DNA of 13,717 nucleotides. Origin: Bin5 sp965218625 (GTDB lineage: Bacteria; Chloroflexota; Anaerolineae; Caldilineales; Caldilineaceae). A model generated the notes under the pieces. The model did no database searches. It saw only the letters and a program-made list of their open reading frames with translations, and was not told the origin of the DNA. Positions within the stretch are counted from its first letter, which is position 1. Every line of letters begins with the position of its first letter. Position numbers and translations under genes: made by a program. Positions 1 to 8,010 of the stretch are shown piece by piece. The stretch spans positions 1 to 13,717 of the forward strand of contig CBDCLG010000002.1 of assembly GCA_965218625.1 (NCBI GenBank), in the 5' to 3' direction.

Positions 1-337
1 ACTGGCGCAGCAAGAGCGTGAGAACCCTGGTCCGCTGCGGCTCGTCGTTGAGCAGGGGACTGAAATAGTACCAGGTGCGCGCGTCCTCCGAGTTCTCGCT
101 CAAAATTTTGGGCAGGCCCTCTGCGACCCGCGGCGAGAAGGTATCCTCCTCCAACTTGCCCTGCAGGGCCGGATGAGAGGTGTCGGTATGTCTCAGCAAG
201 GGATGGTCTTCCGGCCTGCGCCAAACCCTCGCTCTCGATGCGCTGACGACGTAGTTGCTCACTTGCCCGCTCAATTCGCTCAAAAGGGAAATCCGACGAA
301 ATACGGTCCCGGAGGACTAGATCTTCTCCGCTACCAT
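1..337 (-). pseudogene. Unrecognised protein, N-terminal part, possibly broken, cut by left edge
   Basis: Reading the minus strand from 316 down to 1 gives 105 uninterrupted codons with strongly GC-rich third positions and a natural protein composition, including the stretches RVWRRPEDHPLL, TFSPRVAEGLPKIL and ARTWYYFSPLLN. The frame is closed upstream by TAG at 319-317. Six codons before that TAG, in the same frame, lies an ATG (337-335, MVAEKI), so the gene may begin there and carry a nonsense mutation. Otherwise it would have to start at TTG (283-281 or 274-272) or GTG (262-260), none of which has a clear ribosome binding site. The C-terminus lies outside the window. I do not recognise the family and see no membrane segment or signal peptide. 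It is the only gene here transcribed leftwards. I am fairly sure it is coding and unsure whether it is intact. Confidence 0.45.
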
Positions 338-769
338 TTTAGGGGAGACTGCCCCTTCTGACAACTTCAATGCGCAGGGCAATCGCATCTAAATCCGGAC
401 GCCAAGATATCCCACGAAGGGCGCCCACAAGGGGCGCCCCTACCAATTGTCAATCGTTTGCGGCTCAAAAACCGATCTCCAGTCGCCGAAAACCTTAAGA
501 ATTCGCGACCGCGCACTATCATTTGCACTGTTCTCGGCGTTATTTCGGAGTTGGGCTCGAATCGAGTAGTGTCGCGGGTCTTGACCCCAATTGGATGCAA
601 TCGCCCCGCTTCCATACGGCAGTGCAGGGACAGGTTGCGCCAGGGTGCGGAGATCGATATGGCGGGCGCGAACTTTGGCCGCTCGGGCCCTTCATGTTAC
701 CTTGGTCCCACAGTTCCGAGACTCTCCAATGCAGATCAGCCAATCCACAATCGCAAAGCAGGCCCGGTT
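338..769. other. Intergenic region with a hairpin repeat; no convincing gene
   Basis: This 432-bp stretch separates the leftward gene from the FAD oxidoreductase. The frame of the FAD gene stays open back to a TTG at 458, but residues before the Rossmann motif look like translated non-coding DNA. It holds the palindromic repeat at 419-439 and a small inverted repeat ATGCG/CGCAT (370-374 and 384-388). Divergent promoters would be expected here, but I could not find a -35/-10 pair good enough to call. Confidence 0.5.
419..439. repeat. GC-rich palindromic hairpin repeat
   Basis: Two copies of GGGCGCCC (419-426 and 432-439) are separated by ACAAG and can form an 8-bp stem with a 5-nt loop. Each arm is also a perfect palindrome by itself. 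The outer context, with CCTACC at 439-444, looks like the small GC-rich extragenic repeats that occur in many copies in Chloroflexota and related genomes; that comparison is from memory. Possible roles are a REP-like element or a transcription terminator, although no T-run follows on either strand. Confidence 0.6.
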
Positions 770-1978
770 TTGGACAGATACATTGTAATTGGCGGCGGGG
801 TCATCGGCCTCAATGCCGCCTATCAGCTGGCGCGCAAGGGGGCCGGCAAGGTCATTGTGCTGGAGAAGGGAGTGGTAGGCGATGGCGCCAGCAGCCGCGC
901 CGCCGGCTTCATTACCGGGCTGATGTGGACGGAGACGGCCGTCAGGGCGCGGCAGATCAGTCTGCGGCTCTACCGCGAGTTGACCGCCGACCTGGAACGC
1001 TACGGCTACCGCTTCCAGGATGTCGGCTGTCTGAACATCTTCGATGCCACATCGTGGCCGGGACGGGAAGAGATCCTTCCAGTCTACGATCGCTTCGACG
1101 TTCCTTACGAGATTCTGGACGCGCAGGAGATTCGCCGCCGCTGGCCCGATCTGTCTCCGGAGGAGGACCAGGTCGGGCTGCACGATGAGCTCGGCGGATA
1201 CAGCGAGCCGCACGAGTTCGTTCCGGCGCTGGCGCGGCGCTGCCGCGACCTGGGTGTGGAGATTCGCGAGCATGCCCGCGTCGAAGGCCTGCAGATCGAG
1301 AGCGGCCGCGTCGTCGGTGTTCGCACCGCGCTCGGAATTGTCCCGGCTGACACGGTCATCTGCGCCGTGCACGCCTGGACGCGGGCGTTCATGGAGTTGT
1401 GCGGGCTGCGGCTGCCGATCAAGTCGTTTGTCCACCAGCGGTACGTCTCTACCGAGCTGCCGGAGGCCGCTGTGATTCCGGCGATCAATGCCAACCCCCA
1501 GGGCGGGTACATTCGCCCTGCGCGTTTGGGCAGCGGCGACGCCCGGCTGCTGGCAGGAGGTGAGACCGAAGATCGCCCGGAGGAGCGCGTCGATGATTTG
1601 GACTTTCACATGGCGGGGCTGAGCGCGCCGCAGAGCCTGCGCGCCCGCCTGTCAGCCAACCTGGCGCCGCTCGTCCCCAAGCTGGCCGGGACGGCCTGGG
1701 AGACCGAACAGGTCGGGCTGATCTCATTCTCGCTCGACGGTGAGCCTGTCTTGGGCACGCTGCCGGAGCTTTCCGGCCTGGTGGTGGGCGCGGCCTTCCA
1801 TTCGGGCGGCTTCGCCTACAGCCCGGTGGCCGGACTACTGCTGGCCGAGCTGGGCATGGGCGAAGAGCCGAGCGTCGACATTTCCACGTTTTCGCCGGCG
1901 CGCTTCTCCGCTCGTGACACGGACGCCTACCTGGCAAGGACTGTGGTAGAGGGTGAAGCTTTCCGGCGCCGCCACTGA
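770..1978 (+). CDS. FAD-dependent oxidoreductase, DAO family (sarcosine/glycine oxidase-like)
   Basis: Predicted flavoprotein that oxidises an amine or amino acid C-N bond with FAD, in the cytoplasm. From the TTG at 770 the protein has 402 residues, the usual size for this family. The FAD-binding Rossmann motif GGGVIGLNAA is at residues 8-17, with the ribose-binding acidic residue E32 in VIVLEKG. The C-terminal FAD-binding segment has LDGEPVLG followed by GAAFHSGGFAYSPVAG, matching the family pattern of 'PVIG..P' and 'G.SGHGF...P..G'. Start choice: TTG 770 puts the first residue just before the first beta strand but has no clear Shine-Dalgarno sequence. ATG 659 is preceded by GGAG six bases upstream and would add 37 residues that resemble nothing, so it is the main alternative. 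The substrate cannot be told from sequence. The oxidoreductase pair begins 900 bp downstream, so a shared catabolic role is possible. Confidence 0.85.
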   Translation: MDRYIVIGGGVIGLNAAYQLARKGAGKVIVLEKGVVGDGASSRAAGFITGLMWTETAVRARQISLRLYRELTADLERYGYRFQDVGCLNIFDATSWPGREEILPVYDRFDVPYEILDAQEIRRRWPDLSPEEDQVGLHDELGGYSEPHEFVPALARRCRDLGVEIREHARVEGLQIESGRVVGVRTALGIVPADTVICAVHAWTRAFMELCGLRLPIKSFVHQRYVSTELPEAAVIPAINANPQGGYIRPARLGSGDARLLAGGETEDRPEERVDDLDFHMAGLSAPQSLRARLSANLAPLVPKLAGTAWETEQVGLISFSLDGEPVLGTLPELSGLVVGAAFHSGGFAYSPVAGLLLAELGMGEEPSVDISTFSPARFSARDTDAYLARTVVEGEAFRRRH

Positions 1979-2008
1979 AGAACGATCCGCGCCCGCACCC
2001 CTTCAATC

Positions 2009-2037
2009 TTGACAATGCACCAACCTTTTGGCATAGT
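2009..2037 (+). promoter_or_regulatory. Candidate sigma70-type promoter in front of the permease remnant
   Basis: A perfect -35 box TTGACA (2009-2014) is followed after 17 bases by CATAGT (2032-2037), a four-of-six match to TATAAT. It sits 31 bp after the FAD gene stop and about 80 bp before the start of recognisable permease sequence. It may have driven the original intact gene or, today, the genes from 2880 onward. Confidence 0.45.
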
Positions 2038-2118
2038 ACCGTCGCTGTTTGGACGTGCCGCGCGGTTCAGGCCCGAGTCCATGATTCCACCGACAGTCCA
2101 CCCTGGAAAGTCCACGCC

Positions 2119-2730
2119 GGATATGGCGGGTCCCTGGCCGACAACATCACCGGCCGCATTATCGACATCGTGATGTCGGTCCCTGGCCTCTTGCTCGCGG
2201 CATTGATCTCTGTCTCCATTAAGGAACCGGTCGTATCGTGGGCCGATGCCATCTATGATGCCAGCGGTTTCCCGCTCTTCGCCGACACTACCTGGCTCGA
2301 CCTGCTGGTTGTCTTCGGGGGGCTGGCCTTTGTTTCCTGGCCGGGCTACGCGCGCCTTATTCGCGGCCAGATCTTCTCGCTGCGCGAGGAACAGTACATC
2401 GAAGCTGCCAAGTCCGTCGGGGTATCGGAACTGAAGATTGCACTGCGGCACCTGCTTCCCAACGCTATCGGCCCGGTGATCGTTACCCTCACCTTCAGCT
2501 TTTCCAGCGCCATGGTCCTGGAATCCTCGTTGAGCTATCTGGGCATAGGCGTGCAGCCGCCCCAGGCCAACTGGGGCAACATGATCGCGTCCAACATCGG
2601 CAGCTGGTCCTACCGCCCCTGGCTCGTGGCCGTGCCGGCGCTGACGCTGGCCTTCGTAACCTTGGGCATCAACTTTCTGGGCGACGGCCTGAACGACGCG
2701 CTCAATCCGCGGGCGAAGCGCTCGATCTGA
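2119..2730 (+). pseudogene. 5'-truncated ABC transporter permease (DppC/OppC type) remnant
   Basis: Inner-membrane permease of the peptide/nickel/oligosaccharide ABC family, missing its N-terminal part. Homology begins at about 2119 with GYGGSLADN, which aligns with GYFGGLVDG at residue ~119 of the intact permease at 9171. The first membrane helix, the external segment and the conserved LGTDxxGRD motif are therefore absent. What remains includes the ATPase-contacting EAA loop (EQYIEAAKSVG then LRHLLPNAIGP), the ESSLSYLGIGVQPP segment and the C-terminal NFLGDGLNDALNP. The only in-frame start codons are GTG 2170 and ATG 2173, inside a membrane helix and without a useful ribosome binding site. 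The sequence just upstream (2041-2118) is open in this frame but unlike any permease. It is clearly different in sequence from the 9171 permease, so it is not a recent copy of that gene. A functional short permease is unlikely. Confidence 0.75.
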
Positions 2731-2879
2731 CCGGCACAATTCTTACTGTAGGTGCGGACGACAGGACGGGCGAGGACATTTGGGCCATATCCCCTCCGGT
2801 TGCCGCCGGCAACGAAAACCTCACAACTCGGCAAAGACTTTCGGCGGGAGACCAAGAAAGAGCGACACAAGGAGTTACC

Positions 2880-3908
2880 ATGTCTGAAGAAAAGCTGCGC
2901 GCGGCCGTCATCGGCGGTGGGCTGGGTGGTTCCCATGGATACGCGTATGCAGGCGCGCCGGAGTACGAACTGGTGGCGATCTGCGACCTGAACCCGGACG
3001 TGTTCCCCCGCTTTTACGAGCGGGCGGAGCTTGCCCCGGGCAGCATCAATCAGTACACCAACTACCATGAGATGTTCGAGAAGGAACGTCTCGATGTAGT
3101 TACGGTGGCCACGCCGGACCACCTGCACACCGACCCCGTCTGCGACGCGTCGAACGCCGGTATCCGCGGCGTCATCTGCGAAAAGCCGCTGACAACCACG
3201 ATCAAGGACGCGGACCGCATCATCGAGACGATCGAGGCCAACGGCACGAAGATGTCGGTTGACCATACGCGCAGCTGGATTCCCGCCTTCCAGGCTGTGC
3301 GGCAGGCCGTTCTCGATGGGGAGATCGGCGGGCTGACACGCATCGTGGCTCACATGGGCGGGCGCCGCTCGATGTTGTTCCGCAACGGCACGCACCTGAT
3401 CGACGGGGTCTGTTTCTTCGCGGGCGCGTCCCCTGTCTGGGTGATCGCCGCGCACGAGCAGGGCTTCGAGGACTACGGCCCGGTCTACGACGGCAAAGGC
3501 GGAAGGGACCCGCAGTACGATCCCGGCTCGACGATCATCATCGAGTTCGCCAACGGGGTGCGCGGCATCGTCAACAGCGCCAAGCTGACGCCGCAGCTCT
3601 TCGAGTACGACCTGCAGGGGCCGAATGGCCGCTTCTGGCTGACCGACAGACACTGCACAGCCTGGAAGACGGAGGAGCGCGAGGGCACGCCGATCCAGAC
3701 GCCGCCTCCGCAGGGGCGGGGCTACCTCGACCCCTTCGGCGCCAATCTGATCCCGGCGGTGCAGGAGATGGCGCAGATGGTGCTGCACGACGCGCCGAGC
3801 AGCTCCTCTCCCTATCGGGGCAGAGATTGCCTGGAGATTATGCTGGCGGCCCTGATTTCCCAGACCAAGGGCAGCGCGAAGATCGAGCTTCCGCTGCCAC
3901 GCGACTGA
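2880..3908 (+). CDS. Gfo/Idh/MocA family NAD(P)-dependent oxidoreductase
   Basis: Cytoplasmic dehydrogenase, 342 residues, a typical family length. Members oxidise or reduce hydroxyl groups of sugars, inositols or sugar acids with NAD(P). The N-terminal Rossmann fold shows the dinucleotide motif GGGLGGSH (residues 12-19) and an acidic residue at the end of the second strand (ICDLN, D36). The family signature EKP is at 101-103, with the catalytic lysine K102. The second conserved catalytic region is NGTHLID (169-175), with H172 in the expected place. The ATG is preceded by AAGGAG at 2869-2874, five bases away. The next oxidoreductase begins 9 bp after the stop, so the two are almost certainly co-transcribed. 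The substrate is not predictable. Neighbouring transporter and hydrolase-like genes favour a carbohydrate. Confidence 0.92.
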   Translation: MSEEKLRAAVIGGGLGGSHGYAYAGAPEYELVAICDLNPDVFPRFYERAELAPGSINQYTNYHEMFEKERLDVVTVATPDHLHTDPVCDASNAGIRGVICEKPLTTTIKDADRIIETIEANGTKMSVDHTRSWIPAFQAVRQAVLDGEIGGLTRIVAHMGGRRSMLFRNGTHLIDGVCFFAGASPVWVIAAHEQGFEDYGPVYDGKGGRDPQYDPGSTIIIEFANGVRGIVNSAKLTPQLFEYDLQGPNGRFWLTDRHCTAWKTEEREGTPIQTPPPQGRGYLDPFGANLIPAVQEMAQMVLHDAPSSSSPYRGRDCLEIMLAALISQTKGSAKIELPLPRD

Positions 3909-3917
3909 GGAAAGCCC

Positions 3918-5042
3918 ATGAAAGACAACGAATCGCTCGTCGTAGGCGCTATCTCGTCCCATGGGCACGAAAACGGCCACGTGCTGGTCCTGGACCAGCT
4001 GCCCGAAGTCGGGACAATCCATGTCTGCGCCGCGACCGAGCTTGTCAAGGTAGAGGACCTGGCCGGCGAGTCCGCGCGCGTGGTCGGTAAGTACACCGAG
4101 GTTGACGCGCTGCTGGAACGCGGCGACCTCGATGCCGTGATCGTCTGTGCCCGCCCCGACCACGCGCCCGCCATCCTGGAGAAGGTCGTCAGGGCCGGCC
4201 TGCCGGTCCTCTACGACAAGCCGGCGGCCACCCGCTCCGCCGACCTGGGCCGGGTAGCCGAGTTAGCGCGGCGGCAGGGCGTCACCGCCGGCGCGATGCT
4301 GCAGTGGCGTTATCATCCCATGACGCTGAGCCTCAAGCGCGCCCTGGCGGAGGGCGCGCTCGGCGATGTCATGACGATCGAGGGCAAATTGCTGAACGGC
4401 CTGCTGGAATACCGGGACACCTCCACCTATCTCTTCGACCCCCAGACCGCCGGGCACGGCATCCTCTCCTGGCTGGGCTGCCACTGTCTCGATCTCGTGC
4501 TCTACCTGATGCAGGAGCGGGTCGTCGAGGTAGTGGCCATGGTCGGCAACCTGAACCCGCAGAAGGTTGCGGTCGAGGACACCGGATTTTTGATTCTCAA
4601 GTTCGAGAGCGGCCGCATGGGAAGCTTCCAGGCCGGCTACCACCTTCTGGGCGGCAAGGCCACCTACGACTTCTACATCGGCATGCGCGGGACGGCAGGA
4701 TTCGCGGTCCTGCCGTTTCTCGAACCGCAGGAGGAGACGTCGGGAGGGAGCGAAGTCGAGCACACTTCGACCTATTCGCTGTCCAGCGAAGCGCGCGGCT
4801 GGAGTACGGGCGGCGTTCGCCGTGAACGCTTCGCCATACCCCATGCGCCGGGCTACGGAGGTGTCATGGCGGAGGCGTTGTACCGCGATTTCTTCGACGC
4901 GGCCCGGAGTGGTGCACCCGCGCCGGCGCCGATCGAGGACTCCGTGCACATGATGGAAATCGTCGAGGCCGCCAAGGAGTCCTCCGACACGGGCCGCGCC
5001 GTGCGCATCCCCTCTCAACCGCTAACCGGAGGTACAAATTGA
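3918..5042 (+). CDS. Gfo/Idh/MocA-like oxidoreductase with an atypical nucleotide-binding loop
   Basis: Second family member, 374 residues, only distantly similar to its upstream neighbour. The N-terminal alpha/beta fold and the C-terminal (beta-rich) half both follow the family pattern. The signature EKP is DKP here (100-102), keeping the lysine. The GHGILSWLGCHCLD segment (179-192) occupies the position of the conserved catalytic histidine region. The expected GxGxxG loop after the first strand is replaced by VGAISSHGHENGH (9-21), which lacks the usual glycine spacing, so cofactor binding may differ or be weak. A GAGG-like ribosome binding site overlaps the stop of the previous gene (TGAGGAAA, 3906-3913). 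The stop overlaps the TTG start of the next gene, which indicates translational coupling. Family membership is firm; whether it is an active dehydrogenase or a partner subunit of the upstream enzyme is open. Confidence 0.85.
   Translation: MKDNESLVVGAISSHGHENGHVLVLDQLPEVGTIHVCAATELVKVEDLAGESARVVGKYTEVDALLERGDLDAVIVCARPDHAPAILEKVVRAGLPVLYDKPAATRSADLGRVAELARRQGVTAGAMLQWRYHPMTLSLKRALAEGALGDVMTIEGKLLNGLLEYRDTSTYLFDPQTAGHGILSWLGCHCLDLVLYLMQERVVEVVAMVGNLNPQKVAVEDTGFLILKFESGRMGSFQAGYHLLGGKATYDFYIGMRGTAGFAVLPFLEPQEETSGGSEVEHTSTYSLSSEARGWSTGGVRRERFAIPHAPGYGGVMAEALYRDFFDAARSGAPAPAPIEDSVHMMEIVEAAKESSDTGRAVRIPSQPLTGGTN
5028..5032 (+). promoter_or_regulatory. Ribosome binding site that selects a TTG start
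   Basis: GGAGG lies inside the last codons of the preceding oxidoreductase gene, six bases before TTG 5039. No ATG or GTG in this frame has comparable spacing, so this site decides the start of the next gene. Its position implies coupling of the two translations. Confidence 0.7.
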
Positions 5043-5746
5043 ACAACGCCACCTACTGCGAGACCTTTGAAGACGGCGCCGGCGGTTGGATCGCCTGGCT
5101 GGGGCCGAGCCAGCCCGTGCCCGCCACGGTAGAGGACGGCGCGCTGGTTTCGCGCAGCCCGTGGGGGATCGACACCAACCACGCGCCGCCCGGCGGCGGC
5201 TATCTCCATCTGCTCTTCATTCTCCACACCGCGGCGCAGCCCGACCCCGGGCCTCCCTACGGTCCGCTGCTTGCCGGCAATCGTTTCATCGACGGCGGCT
5301 ACCCGCGCGACTTCCGCAACGCCCGCGTCACCTTGCGCTTGAAGGGCGAAGTCGACCTGCAAGGGGCGGAGCTGCGGCTGCACTGCCAGTCGCGGGTGGG
5401 CGACAGAGCGATCAACTTTGTCCTGACGTCGCAGTCCTTCGTCGTGACGCCCGACTGGTCGGAGCAGACGATCACGCTCGCGCCCGACCCGCGGCAGTGG
5501 CTCTGTCTCGGCGCGCGACGCGACCTGACCGAGGTCTACGGCTGGGGCGGCATCGAAGAGGTGCTGCTCGACGTCAACATCGACATTATTCTGCTGCTGC
5601 ATCCGCTCAGAATCGTGCCGCTGGCCCCGCAGCAGGGCGGTCCGCACGCACGTCGCGCCGGCACCGACTACAAAGTCGATAGCAGCTTTCTTCCCTCCGG
5701 CGAGGTCAGACTGGGCATGGTGCAGATAGAGTTCGTCGATTCCTAA
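5039..5746 (+). CDS. Unrecognised protein, probable beta-sandwich (carbohydrate-binding-like)
   Basis: 235 residues; I do not recognise a named family. The N-terminus (YCETFEDGAGGWIAW) has the 'FEdG..GW' opening seen in many lectin or carbohydrate-binding beta-sandwich modules. The middle alternates polar and apolar residues as in consecutive beta strands (ARVTLRLKGE, AELRLHCQS, INFVLTSQSF). Then comes DWSEQTITLAPD and a final strand region VLLDVNIDIILLL. There is no signal peptide, lipobox or transmembrane helix, so it should act in the cytoplasm. It begins at TTG 5039, four bases overlapping the upstream stop, and ends the three-gene unit. A role in binding the sugar handled by the oxidoreductases, or as an isomerase or lyase with a jelly-roll fold, is conceivable but not shown by any catalytic motif. 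Confidence 0.7.
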   Translation: MNNATYCETFEDGAGGWIAWLGPSQPVPATVEDGALVSRSPWGIDTNHAPPGGGYLHLLFILHTAAQPDPGPPYGPLLAGNRFIDGGYPRDFRNARVTLRLKGEVDLQGAELRLHCQSRVGDRAINFVLTSQSFVVTPDWSEQTITLAPDPRQWLCLGARRDLTEVYGWGGIEEVLLDVNIDIILLLHPLRIVPLAPQQGGPHARRAGTDYKVDSSFLPSGEVRLGMVQIEFVDS

Positions 5747-5780
5747 GTTTCGCGGACGAATGGGTGTGCGCGTTGGAAGT

Positions 5781-5799
5781 CGCTCTCCTGCCGGGAGCG
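5781..5799 (+). terminator. Weak terminator-like hairpin after the oxidoreductase unit
   Basis: CGCTCTC (5781-5787) pairs with GGGAGCG (5793-5799), allowing one G-U pair, around the loop CTGCC. It begins 35 bp after the last stop codon and is followed by the moderately T-rich GCTTGTTTCGGATTTG rather than a true T-run. It may end or attenuate transcription before the promoter at 5909. Confidence 0.4.
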
Positions 5800-5908
5800 G
5801 CTTGTTTCGGATTTGAAGTGCGGCAAGATGGCTTTTCAGCGAGCTGCAAAGTCCACGAAGCCGGGTTCGCCTGCCTACTCCGGGAGACGCGCCCGATGCC
5901 GCTCTGCT

Positions 5909-5937
5909 TTGACACGGCCTGCCGCCCGTGCTAGAAT
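5909..5937 (+). promoter_or_regulatory. Strong sigma70-type promoter for the ABC transporter genes
   Basis: A perfect -35 box TTGACA (5909-5914) and TAGAAT (5932-5937, five of six bases of TATAAT) are separated by exactly 17 bp. It points toward the substrate-binding protein gene at 6304, giving a 5' untranslated region of about 360 nt if transcription starts near 5944. Confidence 0.75.
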
Positions 5938-6191
5938 GCGGCGCGTTCAGCACCTTTGAGCACGCCCCTCTCCTGCCTCGCCGGACGTCCAATGAAGCGC
6001 GCGGGCTGAACAGTGCAACAGGCCATCAGATTGCCCTGAACCCCGAATGCTTTTGGTGCGAAAAGATGGAGAATGCGCGGCTGGCGTGAGAACGCGTGCG
6101 AATTCCGAGTTGACTGCAGTTCCCTGTGCACGAAGAGTTCCACGAAAACCATAGACAACGGCAACGATCCAATCACAATAGGAGGCTTAGC

Positions 6192-6263
6192 TTGGTGAAA
6201 GAATCGGGGGCTGACACACTCCCAGCGGCAGGTCCGGAAGAATCAATTCTTTTCTATTGGTAG
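6192..6263 (+). CDS. Possible leader peptide, 23 residues
   Basis: A perfect AGGAGG (6180-6185) is followed six bases later by TTG 6192, and by an in-frame GTG at 6195. The ORF encodes MVKESGADTLPAAGPEESIL then FYW and stops at TAG 6261-6263, 40 bp before the ATG of the substrate-binding protein. Its Shine-Dalgarno sequence is better than that of the downstream gene (GGAG at 6294-6297). It could be a regulatory leader peptide or upstream ORF. It could also be a chance frame behind a relic ribosome binding site. It has no run of a single regulatory amino acid. Confidence 0.35.
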   Translation: MVKESGADTLPAAGPEESILFYW

Positions 6264-6303
6264 TACACTTTGACCGAGCCACAAGCACCAGACGGAGAAA
6301 ACG

Positions 6304-8010
6304 ATGCAAAAGGACAGACTCTCCCGCCGTGATTTTCTGAGCATATCGGCCGCGACGTCGGCAGGCGTCCTCTTGACTGCCTGCGTGCCGGCTGCTGCCC
6401 CGGGCGCCGACTCCGAGCCGATGGCGGAAGCGACCATGGCGCCGGCAGAAGAAGGGGCCATGATCGATGACGACGGTACGATGACCTTCAACACGGGGTC
6501 GCCCTGGGGAACATACAGCCCCTTCCGCCCGACCTACCAGTACGGCTACAGCAGCAACACGCCGGCCATGCTGACGCACAGCCGCCTCTTCGATCTCGAC
6601 CGCAACAATACGCCTCACCCGGACCTGGCGCTTGAGTGGGATGTGTCGGACGATGCCTCCGTATACACTTTCAAGCTGCGCCAGGACGCCACGTGGCACG
6701 ACGGTGAGCCGGTAACATCCAACGACGTGGTCGAGACGGTCCGCCTCATCCTGACGCAGGCCACCAACATCAACCCGCGCCGCTGGATCAGCAGCCTAAA
6801 GGGCGGGCAGGACTTCTACGACGGCGTCACCGACGAGCTGCCGGGCGTCTACGCGCCGGACGACTTCACGGTCGTCTTCGAGCTGGAGGACACCAATGTC
6901 GGCTGGCACCTTTCGGCCACGACCGACCTGCAGATCCTGCCGGCGCACATCTTCAGCGAGGTAAATCCCGAAGACATCGTTGAGCATCACGCGCCGGCAT
7001 GGTACACGCCGGAGCTCAACATCGGCTCGGGGCCGTTCAAGTTCGTGCAGGCCGAGCGCGACCAGTTCGTCGAGCTCGTGCGCAACGAAGACTACTATGG
7101 CGGCCGCCCCAAGCTGGCCCGCATCATCTTCAAGAACTTCGGCGCGGCCGATACCCAGTTCATCGCCCTGCAGAAGGGCGAGCTGGATGTCTGGAATGTT
7201 CCGCAGGACTTCTACGAACAGTCGTTGGAGCTGGAAAACGTCGACATTCACCTGGTCAACCGCAACTACATCCGCGTCTTCCTGCTCAACTACGAGTCGG
7301 AGATTCTGGCGGACAAGCGCGTGCGACAGGCGCTGGCCTACGCCATCGACCGCGTCGGCATCTGCGAAGGCCTCTACTCGGGCCTCTGCACCCCCTACAA
7401 CTCCTACATGGAGATGCGTCCGTGGCTGGCTGACGGCCTCAACCAGTACGAGTACAATCCCGAGAAGGCGAAGGAGCTGCTGGCTGCAGCCGAGGCCGAC
7501 GGCGCCTGGGACCCGGAGAACGTGCTACGCGTGAACTGGTACTATAACGATGCCCTGCACCAGGACATCATGGCCGCGATCCAGCAGAACCTGGCCGCCG
7601 TGGGTGTGCAGACACAGCTGCAGTACCTGGAAGGCACCTCGGTCGGCGCGGTAGCAGAGGCCTGTGACTTTGAAATGATGTACCAGGGCTGGGGTTTCTC
7701 CTTCCCCGAGCAGTATAACTCCTTCTTCACCGATTCGGAGCGCTGCCGCACACCGTGGGGCGACCCGGATGCCCAGGCTCTCTTCAATCAGACCGCGACC
7801 ACGGTTGATCTGGAGGAGCGCATGGCGATTCACGAGCAGATTCAGAGGCGCTTGAACGATGAGCTGCCGATGATGCCGTTCCTGCAGTTCATCGGCCCGG
7901 TGGCGGTAAACAAGCGGGTTGGCGGCTTCAACGAGGATTCCCTCTGGAACCGGTACTATCCGTGGAGCAATGGCTTCGCCAATGCTGTGAACTGGTCTGT
8001 TTCCGGATAG
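6304..8010 (+). CDS. ABC transporter substrate-binding lipoprotein, family 5 (DppA/OppA type)
   Basis: Extracytoplasmic receptor that captures the solute and delivers it to the permeases encoded next. It has 568 residues, normal for family 5. The N-terminus carries a twin-arginine signal (SRRDFLS, residues 7-13), a hydrophobic stretch and the lipobox LTAC with lipidated Cys27. A low-complexity Ala/Pro/Glu/Met linker (28-52) then tethers it to the membrane. The family signature region is YTFKLRQDATWHDGEPVTSNDV (residues 121-142, shown in part); the segment with RVRQALAYAIDR lies in the second lobe. Start: ATG 6304 has GGAG six bases upstream. Family-5 receptors bind peptides, nickel complexes or oligosaccharides. 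The surrounding enzymes favour a carbohydrate, which is an inference. Expression probably starts at the promoter at 5909. Confidence 0.93.
   Translation: MQKDRLSRRDFLSISAATSAGVLLTACVPAAAPGADSEPMAEATMAPAEEGAMIDDDGTMTFNTGSPWGTYSPFRPTYQYGYSSNTPAMLTHSRLFDLDRNNTPHPDLALEWDVSDDASVYTFKLRQDATWHDGEPVTSNDVVETVRLILTQATNINPRRWISSLKGGQDFYDGVTDELPGVYAPDDFTVVFELEDTNVGWHLSATTDLQILPAHIFSEVNPEDIVEHHAPAWYTPELNIGSGPFKFVQAERDQFVELVRNEDYYGGRPKLARIIFKNFGAADTQFIALQKGELDVWNVPQDFYEQSLELENVDIHLVNRNYIRVFLLNYESEILADKRVRQALAYAIDRVGICEGLYSGLCTPYNSYMEMRPWLADGLNQYEYNPEKAKELLAAAEADGAWDPENVLRVNWYYNDALHQDIMAAIQQNLAAVGVQTQLQYLEGTSVGAVAEACDFEMMYQGWGFSFPEQYNSFFTDSERCRTPWGDPDAQALFNQTATTVDLEERMAIHEQIQRRLNDELPMMPFLQFIGPVAVNKRVGGFNEDSLWNRYYPWSNGFANAVNWSVSG

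Larger units (their letters stand above)
5747..6303 (+). other. 557-bp non-coding region and long leader before the ABC transporter genes
   Basis: No open frame here has credible protein composition. The stretch holds a weak terminator (5781-5799), a strong promoter (5909-5937), a ~365-nt transcribed leader and a 23-codon ORF (6192-6263). The leader is long enough to hold a structured regulatory RNA; I could not match it to a known riboswitch by eye. Confidence 0.55.
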